Both the position numbers and the translations under genes were made by a program. From Pseudoalteromonas sp. FUC4 (GTDB taxonomy: Bacteria; Pseudomonadota; Gammaproteobacteria; Enterobacterales; Alteromonadaceae): a DNA stretch of 51,269 nucleotides. The notes under the pieces were generated by a model. That model did no database searches. It had not been told where the DNA came from and saw only the letters and a list, made by a program, of their open reading frames with translations. The first letter of the stretch is position 1. Each line of letters opens with the position of its first letter. Of this stretch, positions 8,278 through 16,366 are shown in pieces. The DNA lies in contig NZ_SEUI01000003.1 of assembly GCF_008370255.1 (NCBI RefSeq), positions 400,931-452,199 on the forward strand. The letters run 5' to 3'.

Positions 8278-8793
8278 TTATATTAGCTCCTTTGCAATGC
8301 GCTTTAATAAGTAAGTTTCTCGTAAAATAGAAAGCCCTTGTTTTTCACTGTTAGCAATGGTTCGCTCGTTATGTGCAATTGCGTCGTTAATATCAACCCA
8401 TTTAGCTGTCATGCCATTTTGCTGCTCGTAATGCTCTAACTGCGCTTTGCCAAACTCGTCGGCAATACTGCATACAAAGCAATACGATTTAATATGAATA
8501 ATATCAAAATCGTCCTTATACCAAGGGCGATACTCTTCATAGAGTCCAAAAGCTTTAACTACACTTATTTGTTGTGCACCAGTTTCTTCGCTTAGTTCGC
8601 GAATTAAGCCTTGCTCAATACTTTCGCCGTCATCTACTCCACCGCCGGGTAGGCTGTAGTCTTCATAGCGGTTTGTATACATTAAAAGTATTTTATTATT
8701 TTTAATTACAATGGCGCGAGCTGTTAAGCGTGTAAATTGAGTACCTTGGTCAATATTAATACCTGAATGTATTAAGGTTTTTAATTGCTGCAT
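8278..8793 (-). CDS. Nudix hydrolase
   Basis: A 171-residue protein with a full Nudix box: GGGVDDGESIEQGLIRELSE followed by ETGA, matching Gx5Ex7REUxEExGU. Nudix enzymes cleave nucleoside diphosphates linked to another group, using the Glu residues of the box to hold Mg2+. A C-terminal block AKWVDINDAIAHNE is common in ADP-ribose- or NDP-sugar-type members, but the substrate cannot be set from sequence. It stands alone, divergent from the sigma-54 activator gene; the 235 bp between them must hold both promoters. Confidence 0.9.
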   Translation of the reverse strand: MQQLKTLIHSGINIDQGTQFTRLTARAIVIKNNKILLMYTNRYEDYSLPGGGVDDGESIEQGLIRELSEETGAQQISVVKAFGLYEEYRPWYKDDFDIIHIKSYCFVCSIADEFGKAQLEHYEQQNGMTAKWVDINDAIAHNERTIANSEKQGLSILRETYLLKRIAKELI

Positions 8794-9028
8794 TTTGTCT
8801 TCTTTTTTAGGTTTTTAATGAAAATAGTTGCTACCATTCTATAAATGGAAACGATTTTAATTATTAATCATAATTAATGATCGATTTTTTTTCAGCATAC
8901 GTAAATATAAAGTTGGTAACATAAATGGCATTGAATCACTTAAATTAACTTAAAAAAATAGATTCTATACACTCCTTTAAATTAGCATTTATGGTGCGTA
9001 GAATAAGAAAAAAGCATAGGGATTTATC

Positions 9029-10369
9029 ATGTTAGACATACTCTTAGTAGATGACGACGTTGAATTTAGTGACGTTGTTTGCCACATAGTCGAATTCCTC
9101 GGCCACAATATAAGTACAGCTACCAGTTTAAAAGAAGCACATCAATGGTTTGAAAATAATGCCTTTGATCATGTGCTACTTGATTTTATGCTGCCTGATG
9201 GTAGCGGTTTGCACTTACTTGATCACTTAAAAACGATTGGGCAATCTCCTAAAATTACACTTATTTCGGGCCATCCTTCAGTTAAAGGTATTTTAGCTGA
9301 TATGTGTGAGCCAAATGTAGGGCATTTATTAAAACCATTACAACGTGAAGATTTAGAGCTCGTTTTAAATGGCCCTAAAAAAGCAGTTAAAAAAGCAAAG
9401 TCGAGCGGTATTGTACGCCATTTTGGCGGTTTGATTGGTGAATCTGAACCAATGCAAAAGCTTTACAACATGATTGAGCGCGTAGCTAAAACAAATGCTA
9501 ACGTGATGCTTATGGGTGAAAGTGGTGCAGGTAAAGAAGTAGTGGCCCAAGCTATTCATAACGCAAGCCAGTGTGAAGGGCCATTAGTTGCTAGCAACTG
9601 TGGCGCACTTTCAAAAGAGCTAATTGGCAGTGAGTTATTTGGCCACGAAAAAGGCGCATTTACAGGTGCAATTGCACGTAAAGAAGGTGTATTTGAGCAA
9701 TCAAATAACGGTACTTTGTTTTTAGATGAAGTAACCGAAATGCCAATTGATATGCAGCCAAATTTACTGCGAGTGCTTGAAACTAAAAAGGTCACTCGCG
9801 TAGGTGGTAACAGAGAAATACCAACTAATTGCCGTGTTATTTCAGCCACTAACCGCTCGCTTACCGATTTAGCACAAAATAATGTTATTCGTGAAGATAT
9901 TTACTTTAGGTTGGCTGTTTTTCCTATTGATATACCGCCACTTCGCGATAGAAAAGAAGATATACCTTTATTAGCAAAAGCCTTTTTAGATCAACTTAAT
10001 GACGAAAACGGCACTGCATTTAGTTGGACTGCTGCGCAGCTCAAAGAGCTGCAAAGCTATGAATGGCCGGGTAATGTGCGAGAGCTCCGCCATGCTATAC
10101 ACCGTGCATTTATTATGAGCGACCCACAAACCAGCGACATTATTTTACCTGATAACTTAGAGTCACCTTTTTCGCGCGTTAATAATCAAGCTGCCGAAAA
10201 GCCTGTATCAGCAGGACAAACAATTGAAGAAGTTGAAAAAGAACTTATTCATGCAACGCTTGATAAGGTGCAAGGTAATAAAACGCTTGCTGCGCAAATG
10301 CTAGGTATTAGTACTAAAACACTTTATAACCGCCTGAATGCGTATGGTGGTATTGGAGAATATAAATAA
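9029..10369 (+). CDS. NtrC-family sigma-54-dependent response regulator
   Basis: Three domains in order: receiver (residues 1-115, DDD near residue 9 and phospho-acceptor Asp in LLDFMLPDG), AAA+ sigma-54 activator (about 135-375) and a Fis-type helix-turn-helix (405-446, NKTLAAQMLGISTKTLYNRL). Walker A is GESGAGKE, the sigma-54 contact loop is intact GAFTGA, Walker B is LFLDEVTEMP and the Arg finger region reads FRLAVFPIDIPPLRDR. It should activate sigma-54 promoters upon phosphorylation. It opens a five-gene signalling cluster: the H-box protein gene starts 14 bp later. AGGGAT precedes the ATG. Confidence 0.92.
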   Translation: MLDILLVDDDVEFSDVVCHIVEFLGHNISTATSLKEAHQWFENNAFDHVLLDFMLPDGSGLHLLDHLKTIGQSPKITLISGHPSVKGILADMCEPNVGHLLKPLQREDLELVLNGPKKAVKKAKSSGIVRHFGGLIGESEPMQKLYNMIERVAKTNANVMLMGESGAGKEVVAQAIHNASQCEGPLVASNCGALSKELIGSELFGHEKGAFTGAIARKEGVFEQSNNGTLFLDEVTEMPIDMQPNLLRVLETKKVTRVGGNREIPTNCRVISATNRSLTDLAQNNVIREDIYFRLAVFPIDIPPLRDRKEDIPLLAKAFLDQLNDENGTAFSWTAAQLKELQSYEWPGNVRELRHAIHRAFIMSDPQTSDIILPDNLESPFSRVNNQAAEKPVSAGQTIEEVEKELIHATLDKVQGNKTLAAQMLGISTKTLYNRLNAYGGIGEYK

Positions 10370-10383
10370 ATTTGAGGAAGGGC

Positions 10384-10593
10384 ATGACATCCGATAACCA
10401 AACAGAGCAACTCAATAAATTAGTACACGATGCAAGAGGGCCGCTAAATCGTATTTCGATGAATGCTGAGCTGATTAAATTGGTACTTGAAAACGATATG
10501 CCAAAAGAAAAAGCGTTAGATGCACTTGATAAAATTATCAATAATTGCCAACAGTGCAGCGAAAGTTTGCAAAAAATATCAGACTCTCAATAA
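10384..10593 (+). CDS. Stand-alone histidine-kinase dimerisation (HisKA/H-box) protein
   Basis: This 69-residue protein is little more than an H-box helical hairpin. LNKLVHDARGPLNRISMNAE matches the HisKA motif (His-Asp-x-Arg-x-Pro-Leu), and a second helix follows (KALDALDKIINNCQQCSESL). It has no ATPase domain. The ATG at 10384 is chosen because GAGGAAGG lies just upstream; an in-frame TTG 12 bp earlier has no ribosome site. It sits between the sigma-54 regulator and the CHASE3 kinase. It may accept or pass phosphate as an Hpt-like relay, or form mixed dimers with a kinase. Both ideas are inference. Confidence 0.75.
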   Translation: MTSDNQTEQLNKLVHDARGPLNRISMNAELIKLVLENDMPKEKALDALDKIINNCQQCSESLQKISDSQ

Positions 10594-10631
10594 GTATTAA
10601 GTGTTGTATAAACTTTAATTCGGGAAGCTAA

Positions 10632-12116
10632 ATGAGCAAGAAAAAACAGCAAGGTAAGGCTAATATTACGTGGGCAACATTTATGGTGGTTGTGCTAGGT
10701 ATTATTGTGGGCAACGCATTTTTAGCATTGAATACGATTCAAGGCTTAACACAAACCCAAAAAAGTTTAGACAACACTAGCATGCTAACCACAGCAATTG
10801 AAAAGCTGCATCTATCCATAGTGCAGGCTGAGTCTGGGCAGCGTGGTTATTTATTGACAGAAGAGGCTGACTATTTAGCGCCTTATTATGACGCTATTGG
10901 GCAAATTGAGGCGCAAACAGAACATGTCAAATCGCTTCACTCTGAGATTGACGGTCAAGCTGAGCGTATAGCCCAGTTGTTAGTTCTTGTAGATAGTAAA
11001 ATTAAAGAATTAAAACAAACTGTAAACCTTGCGCTAGATGACAAAGAAAGGCGTGCGATGTATGTATTAAATACACATAAAGGAAGAAAGCTTTATAAGC
11101 AAATTAGAGAGTATGTTAATGAAATTCAAGACCGTGAATTACTCTTTAAAGTAAGCCATTTTTCTAAATTAGCACAGATTAAAAATGAGGCTAAAATTAC
11201 ATTCGCTATAACAGCAATAACGAGTGGGTTACTGATTATTGGTATGTTTATTATGACGCGCCTTAATTTAAGAAATGCAGCACAATATCGTTTTGAGCTT
11301 GAAAAACAGAACGAAACTTTAGCAATTAAGGTTTCTGAGCGGACACAAGAGCTAACATTATATTCAGATGAATTGAGCCGAAGTAACCGAGAGCTTGAAG
11401 AGTTTGCTTTTGTAGCAAGTCATGACTTACAAGAACCGCTTAGGAAAATCCAGGCGTTTAGTGATCGCCTAGAAACTATGTTTAAAGATGAACTAGGTGA
11501 AAAGGGGATGGATTACATTGGGCGCATGAAAAATGCAGCGCAGCGTATGTCTAACCTAATAAACGACTTATTAGAGTTTTCGCGTATTACAACGCGTGGC
11601 AAAGACTTTGATGATACGAATTTAAATGAAGTTGTAGCTGATATATTAAGTGATTTAGAGATAGCAATAAAAGAGTCTGAAGCACAAATTGATGTGGAGG
11701 ATTTGCCAGTTATTCAGGCTGATAAAAGCCAAATGCAGCAGCTGTTTTTAAACTTGTTGTCGAACGCTGTTAAATTTAGGCGTCCAAATATAAACCCGCA
11801 CATAAAAATTAGTTATCAAGATGAAGATATTTTCAGCTCTGATCATAATACTCATTTAAGTTTTCAAGTTATTACCATAGAAGATAACGGTATTGGTTTT
11901 TCACAAGACTATGCCGATAAAATATTTGTACCGTTTCAGCGATTACATGGACGCTCACAATATAAAGGCACGGGTATTGGCCTTTCTGTATGTAGGCGTA
12001 TTGTAGAGCGCCATGGCGGAACAATTACAGCCCAAAGTAAAGACGGTGAAGGTGCAACCTTTATCATAAAACTACCTGTGGAAGCTGAGCTTTTCACATT
12101 GCAAGGAGAGGCTTAA
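10632..12116 (+). CDS. CHASE3-domain sensor histidine kinase (phytochrome-type HisKA)
   Basis: A first membrane helix lies at about residues 14-36, then a CHASE3 extracytoplasmic domain (AESGQRGYLLTEEADYLAPY is its hallmark) and a second helix at about 190-210. A coiled-coil linker (about 215-255) leads to the H-box with His264 in ASHDLQEPLRKI. The ATPase domain shows N-box NLLSNAVKF, G1 EDNGIGF and G2 GTGIGLSVCRR. The H-box sequence is of the Cph1/phytochrome class, whose partners are Rcp1-like receivers; the next gene, which starts immediately after this stop codon, is exactly that. The signal sensed is unknown. Confidence 0.93.
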   Translation: MSKKKQQGKANITWATFMVVVLGIIVGNAFLALNTIQGLTQTQKSLDNTSMLTTAIEKLHLSIVQAESGQRGYLLTEEADYLAPYYDAIGQIEAQTEHVKSLHSEIDGQAERIAQLLVLVDSKIKELKQTVNLALDDKERRAMYVLNTHKGRKLYKQIREYVNEIQDRELLFKVSHFSKLAQIKNEAKITFAITAITSGLLIIGMFIMTRLNLRNAAQYRFELEKQNETLAIKVSERTQELTLYSDELSRSNRELEEFAFVASHDLQEPLRKIQAFSDRLETMFKDELGEKGMDYIGRMKNAAQRMSNLINDLLEFSRITTRGKDFDDTNLNEVVADILSDLEIAIKESEAQIDVEDLPVIQADKSQMQQLFLNLLSNAVKFRRPNINPHIKISYQDEDIFSSDHNTHLSFQVITIEDNGIGFSQDYADKIFVPFQRLHGRSQYKGTGIGLSVCRRIVERHGGTITAQSKDGEGATFIIKLPVEAELFTLQGEA

Positions 12117-12578
12117 ATGCCCTATTCAAAAGTAAAACCGATTACTATTTTAATGGCAGACGACGATGAAGATGATCGTTTGTTAACACAAGATGCCCTT
12201 GCTGAAAGTCGTGTACTTAACGAGCTTCACTTTGTTGAAGATGGCGTTGAGTTACTTGAATATTTAGAACGTAAAGGTAAGTTTGAAGACAAAGCAGTTT
12301 CGCCGCGTCCTGGACTTATACTACTTGATTTAAATATGCCTAGAATGGATGGCCGTGAAGCGCTTGAAGCCATAAAAGGAAACCCTAACTTAAAGGGAAT
12401 TCCGGTTGTTATATTAACTACGTCTAAACAAGAAGAAGACATGGTAAAAGGGTATAACTTAGGTGCCGCATCTTACATCACTAAACCAGTAACGTTTGAT
12501 GGCTTAGTTGATTTGATGAAAGCATTAGGAAAATACTGGGTAGAATTTGTAGAGCTACCATCAACATTTAACGATTAA
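12117..12578 (+). CDS. Rcp1-like single-domain response regulator
   Basis: A 153-residue receiver with no output domain. The acidic cluster is in MADDDEDDR, the phospho-acceptor is Asp71 in LILLDLNMPRMDG, the conserved Thr in VVILTTS and the Lys in ASYITKPVTF. The extra residues between beta-2 and alpha-3 (EYLERKGKFEDKAVSPRPG) are typical of the Rcp1 subfamily that pairs with phytochrome-type kinases. Its ATG directly follows the kinase stop codon, so the two are probably translated together and are likely cognate partners. Confidence 0.92.
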   Translation: MPYSKVKPITILMADDDEDDRLLTQDALAESRVLNELHFVEDGVELLEYLERKGKFEDKAVSPRPGLILLDLNMPRMDGREALEAIKGNPNLKGIPVVILTTSKQEEDMVKGYNLGAASYITKPVTFDGLVDLMKALGKYWVEFVELPSTFND

Positions 12579-12589
12579 AGGGAGATTCT

Positions 12590-14557
12590 ATGTTAGATAA
12601 AGTGACTAAGCTGCTGCTAGTTGAAGACGATGAAGATGATTACATACTCACCTGCGACTATTTACAACAATTAGATTCACATACGTTTAATGTAGAATGG
12701 ATAAGCTCTCCAGAGCAAGCAATTGAAAAGCTCAGTAAAAATGAGCACGATATTTGTTTGCTCGACTATCGCTTAGGTGCATCTAACGGCCTAAGCGTTT
12801 TAAAAAAAGCGATAACCAACGGCTTTAGCGGTCCTATCATTATGTTAACGGGGCAATCTAATGATGAGTTAGACTCAGCTGCGCTTGATGCGGGCGCCGT
12901 TGATTACTTAATAAAAACAGAAATGAGCTCGAGCCGATTTGCGCGTGCTATTCGTTATGCACTTGCTCGTAAAGATGTTGAAGGTGAGCGAGTTGAGCGC
13001 TTAAAAGCTGAAGCCGAAAATCGTTCAAAAGATCGATTTTTAGCTCATTTGAGCCATGAGTTACGTACCCCTCTATCGTCTATTTTAGGTTACACCGAAC
13101 TGTTAATGCAGAGCGACTTTAGTCAGCAAGCAGAAAATGAATTGGGTGTTATTTATCGAAACGGTAAACACTTATTGAGCTTGTTAAACGATGTGCTCGA
13201 TTTGTCAAAAATAGCAGCCGATAAACTGGAACTTACCCTAAGCGAAGTTAACCTTGATAGTATGCTTGCCGATGTATACACGCTAATGCGCGTATCGGTG
13301 CTTGATAAGGGCCTTACGTTGCGCTTTGAATCTCATCAGCCATTACCTCTAGTTGCACGACTGGATGCAACAAGAGTTCGTCAAATTTTAATAAATCTAA
13401 TAAATAATGCGGTTAAATTTACCGATAAAGGCGAAATTGTTGTTAATGCGTGGACGCAATGGGTTGATGATCGAGAAATGCTATTTTTTAGCATTAAAGA
13501 TTCAGGTATGGGCATTGCCCCTGAAAAACAAGAACTCATATTTAAGCCATTTGAACAAATAGCGGATGTAGAATCACGCTCTGTAGGTGGCGCAGGTTTA
13601 GGCTTGGCAATATGTGCCGAATTGTTAGCACGTATGCACGGTGATATTAGTTTGCACTCTGAAATAGGCAAAGGTTCTACATTTACGATTTCGGTGTATC
13701 CAGGTGATATTAGCGAAGTAGAGCGCCAAGTACTTAATTTTAGTAGTGCCCCACAATTACAAAGTAAATCAGCCCCTTGTAAGGTACACGGACGAGTATT
13801 AGTGGTTGATGATTTACGTGATTTACGCATGCTAGTTGGTCATATGATCAGTACCTGTGGTGCGCGCGTAGATTATGCCGAACATGGCCAGCAAGCGCTT
13901 GAAAAAGTACGCATAGCAGATGCGTATAAAGCGCCTTACGACATTATTTTTATTGATATTCATATGCCTGTAATGGGCGGCAAGGAAGCTACCATAGAGC
14001 TTAGAAAAATGGGCTATAAAGGCCCAATAATTGCGCTCACTGCCGCTACGATGAAAGGCATACATGAGGAGCTTGCTGCACTTGGTTTTAACGATGTAAT
14101 ACCAAAGCCTGTTGATAGCGCGGCTTTATATCAATGTTTGCAAGATTACTTGGTAGCGCCAGAGTATGCACCGCAAGCTAAAGATATAAACTGTGGCAAG
14201 AGCTTAACTGAGAAGAAACAACGTTTTTTACTGGTTGAAGACGATCACGATGCAGCACAAATTACGCAGCTACTTTTAGAAAGCTTAGGTGTTGAAACCG
14301 TCATTGCGTCTAGCTGCGCACAATGTTTGCAAATACTTAATCACGACCAGCAATTTAATAAGGTATTATTAGATATGCATTTACCTGATGGTCGTGGCGT
14401 TGATTTAGGCCAGCAAATTAATGAGCGATACCCTGAATTACGTTTAGTGATTGTAAGTGGAGCAGAGCCAGATCCAAGAGAAATAAAAGATTTAAATATT
14501 GACCGAGTTTTACTTAAACCTATTAATTTGAGCTTACTTGAAACGCTTATTAGCTAA
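12590..14557 (+). CDS. Hybrid histidine kinase, REC-HisKA-HATPase-REC-REC
   Basis: A 655-residue cytoplasmic protein with no membrane segment. The first receiver covers residues 1-125 (LVEDDEDDY, Asp59 in CLLDYRLG). The H-box has its His near residue 156 in LAHLSHELRTPLSSILGY. The ATPase domain shows NLINNAVKF, IKDSGMGI and GAGLGLAICAE. A second receiver follows at about 405-520 (VVDDLRDLRM, IDIHMPVMGG) and a third at about 540-655 (LVEDDHDAAQ, LDMHLPDGRG). An N-terminal receiver allows another kinase or the stand-alone H-box protein to feed in; the C-terminal receivers allow relay outward. It is the last gene of the cluster, 11 bp after the Rcp1-like gene. Confidence 0.92.
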   Translation: MLDKVTKLLLVEDDEDDYILTCDYLQQLDSHTFNVEWISSPEQAIEKLSKNEHDICLLDYRLGASNGLSVLKKAITNGFSGPIIMLTGQSNDELDSAALDAGAVDYLIKTEMSSSRFARAIRYALARKDVEGERVERLKAEAENRSKDRFLAHLSHELRTPLSSILGYTELLMQSDFSQQAENELGVIYRNGKHLLSLLNDVLDLSKIAADKLELTLSEVNLDSMLADVYTLMRVSVLDKGLTLRFESHQPLPLVARLDATRVRQILINLINNAVKFTDKGEIVVNAWTQWVDDREMLFFSIKDSGMGIAPEKQELIFKPFEQIADVESRSVGGAGLGLAICAELLARMHGDISLHSEIGKGSTFTISVYPGDISEVERQVLNFSSAPQLQSKSAPCKVHGRVLVVDDLRDLRMLVGHMISTCGARVDYAEHGQQALEKVRIADAYKAPYDIIFIDIHMPVMGGKEATIELRKMGYKGPIIALTAATMKGIHEELAALGFNDVIPKPVDSAALYQCLQDYLVAPEYAPQAKDINCGKSLTEKKQRFLLVEDDHDAAQITQLLLESLGVETVIASSCAQCLQILNHDQQFNKVLLDMHLPDGRGVDLGQQINERYPELRLVIVSGAEPDPREIKDLNIDRVLLKPINLSLLETLIS

Positions 14558-14733
14558 GGCCTGTTTATCTTTTTAGGTTAAATTCATCAGTATGTTTGGT
14601 GTTTAGGCAAGGCTGAGCCTGTGTAGTGTGGTTATTTCCCATAAATAGGCGATAGCGAAGCAAAAATGCCGAACATGCGTTGCCCGATAGCTCCTAGATT
14701 GAACAAATTTTAATTCTGAAAGGTCAACAGGCC
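14558..14733. repeat. Interspersed palindromic element, copy 1
   Basis: This 176-bp element begins at the base after the hybrid-kinase stop codon. Its ends are inverted: GGCCTGTTTATCTTTTTAGG on the left, and GGCCTGTTGACCTTTCAGAA when the right end is reversed. A second copy with shared interior (CATAAATAGGCGAT, AAATGCC, TGCGTTGCCC) lies at 25577-25756. It has no open frame. It resembles a MITE or a large REP-type element and probably forms a long RNA hairpin that could end the signalling operon. Confidence 0.75.
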
Positions 14734-14755
14734 CAATAACTGAGACATTACTCAT

Positions 14756-15376
14756 ATGCATTCAATAAAGTTAGTATCTGAGAAATTAACACCATCAAAA
14801 GTAGTGTGTGTTGGCCGTAACTATACCGCACATATTGCAGAGCTAAATAACGAAATGCCAGAGCAAATGGTTTTATTTAATAAGCCAAATAGCGCAATTA
14901 CTAATACGTTATTTGCAGCTCACAACGGCGATACGCTACATTATGAAACCGAGTTGTGTTTTGTAGTTAAAAATAAAAAATTTGTAGGTGTTGGACTCGG
15001 CCTTGATTTAACTAAGCGTACTGTGCAAAGTAAATTAAAAAATAAAGGGCTTCCATGGGAGCGCTCAAAAGCGTTCGACGGCTCTGTTATTTTAACTGAT
15101 TTTGTAGCGCTAACTGATGCAATGAAGCACTTTACTTTTGAACTTAAAATTAATAATGAAGTAATTCAGCGAGGCGATACTCATTTTATGCTGCACAACC
15201 CTGACTCAATTTTACAAGAAATTAGTGAATTTATGAGCTTAGAAGACGGTGATGTAATAATGACAGGTACACCGTCGGGCGTAGGTGAGGTAACAGCTAA
15301 AAGTATTTTTGCAGTGGCGCTTTATGCTAATGATCAGTGTTTGCTTGAGCATCAGTGGCAAGTAAGTAAAAATTAA
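14756..15376 (+). CDS. Fumarylacetoacetate hydrolase (FAH) family protein
   Basis: A 206-residue single-domain FAH protein. Visible motifs: VVCVGRNYTAHIAE at the start, LHYETELCFVV (metal-binding Glu pair), then SILQEISEFMSLEDGDVIMT and GTPSGVG near the end. Members hydrolyse C-C bonds or decarboxylate 2-oxo acids; the short YcgM-like type includes acylpyruvases and oxaloacetate decarboxylases. The exact substrate is unknown. Its last 50 bp overlap, tail to tail, the convergent solute-binding-like gene. Confidence 0.88.
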   Translation: MHSIKLVSEKLTPSKVVCVGRNYTAHIAELNNEMPEQMVLFNKPNSAITNTLFAAHNGDTLHYETELCFVVKNKKFVGVGLGLDLTKRTVQSKLKNKGLPWERSKAFDGSVILTDFVALTDAMKHFTFELKINNEVIQRGDTHFMLHNPDSILQEISEFMSLEDGDVIMTGTPSGVGEVTAKSIFAVALYANDQCLLEHQWQVSKN

Positions 15377-16250
15377 TGACTTGCTGTTGGTAGTGTTTAT
15401 CAAAGTCAGTAAAGGTAGTTTTAAGCCAATTATGCTGACTTTGCTGATACTCAGGCGATTGAAGTACATTATTTTTTAATGCGCGGTTGATTTTTTTAAG
15501 TGCTTGCTGTGCAAAATTATTAGGTGCTTTAGCCGCACAGCCTATTGCTCCTCTAATAAACTGAATGTCATTTTCTGCAATTGGTACACTTTTAATATTC
15601 GTATACTCCCCTTGTTTATTAAAGTATTCAGCCATAAACGGGTAATCAATTGAGTAGTCTAAAAAGCCGTGACTCAAGCGGGCTATAACGGCCTGACTTT
15701 CGTTTTCACTGCCCCAGGTTAATGACGACTCTTTATCTAGTTTTGTATTTTCAATAATCTTATTTATTTTAGTTGTAAATTTACGTGCAGCGGCTTGCCC
15801 ATATAAGTATTGTGGGTCGGTTAATAAGTTAATCAAATGAATCGGTGAACCGTGTTTTTTCTCTAATTCCGGTTTTAGCTCTTTAGTCGTGATAATCGAA
15901 AATGGGGGATATACCGTTGTTGGATTTGAATAGTTAAGTAATTGGTTATTATTTTTTTTATAAATAACACACGGAAAACATACATTTTTTCCTTCATTTA
16001 AATATTTATTTATACGCTGCTGAGGAACAATTAAGCGGGTATGTTTTACATCAGTTATGGTTCTAATGAGTTGCTCGGTTAGGTTGTCGCAAATTCCGCC
16101 TTGTGGCGCACTTTCGCTTTTAGCTATATGAAAAGGGGGCGTGTAACTTTGCAGCCAAATGATCTCTTCTAGAGGTTGTACTTTTTGCTCAACGGCGAGG
16201 GCGTTAAATACAATTAATAAGCAAAATGCATAGTATCTATTTTTCAGCAT
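15327..16250 (-). CDS. Periplasmic binding-like protein (TIGR02285 / SBP_bac_3-like)
   Basis: A signal peptide (residues 1-19, ending NALA) is followed by a two-lobe solute-binding fold of about 285 residues. EEIIWLQSYTPPFHI and GGICDNLTEQLIRTI at the start, and CFPCVIYKK with two close cysteines, resemble the TIGR02285 family of extracellular binding-like proteins with unknown ligand. There is no transporter nearby. The 3' end overlaps the FAH gene by 50 bp on the opposite strand, and no hairpin separates them, so read-through antisense RNA is likely. Confidence 0.7.
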   Translation of the reverse strand: MLKNRYYAFCLLIVFNALAVEQKVQPLEEIIWLQSYTPPFHIAKSESAPQGGICDNLTEQLIRTITDVKHTRLIVPQQRINKYLNEGKNVCFPCVIYKKNNNQLLNYSNPTTVYPPFSIITTKELKPELEKKHGSPIHLINLLTDPQYLYGQAAARKFTTKINKIIENTKLDKESSLTWGSENESQAVIARLSHGFLDYSIDYPFMAEYFNKQGEYTNIKSVPIAENDIQFIRGAIGCAAKAPNNFAQQALKKINRALKNNVLQSPEYQQSQHNWLKTTFTDFDKHYQQQVINFYLLATDAQANTDH

Positions 16251-16323
16251 TAATAAGTGTTCGTTGGATTAAGAAAACCTGATAAAAGTATAGTGTTGGT
16301 TGTTGTATGGTCAAATATTTTAG

Positions 16324-16355
16324 TTAAAAGCAGCCTTGTTCAAGGCTGCTTTTAA
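16324..16355 (-). terminator. Rho-independent terminator of the reductase operon
   Basis: A perfect 15-bp stem (TTAAAAGCAGCCTTG / CAAGGCTGCTTTTAA) with a two-base centre lies 12 bp after the aldo/keto reductase stop. It ends the thioesterase-reductase transcript; A/T-rich flanks may allow function in both directions. Confidence 0.85.
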
Positions 16356-16366
16356 CTCATACATGA

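Noticed and set aside
8935..8960. TGGCATTGAATCACTT upstream of the NtrC-like regulator as a sigma-54 promoter
   Set aside because: The -24 half is good, but there is no TTGC at the -12 position.
13381..13830. A 149-codon minus-strand frame within the hybrid kinase gene
   Set aside because: It is antisense to the conserved ATPase domain and has no ribosome site or recognisable features.
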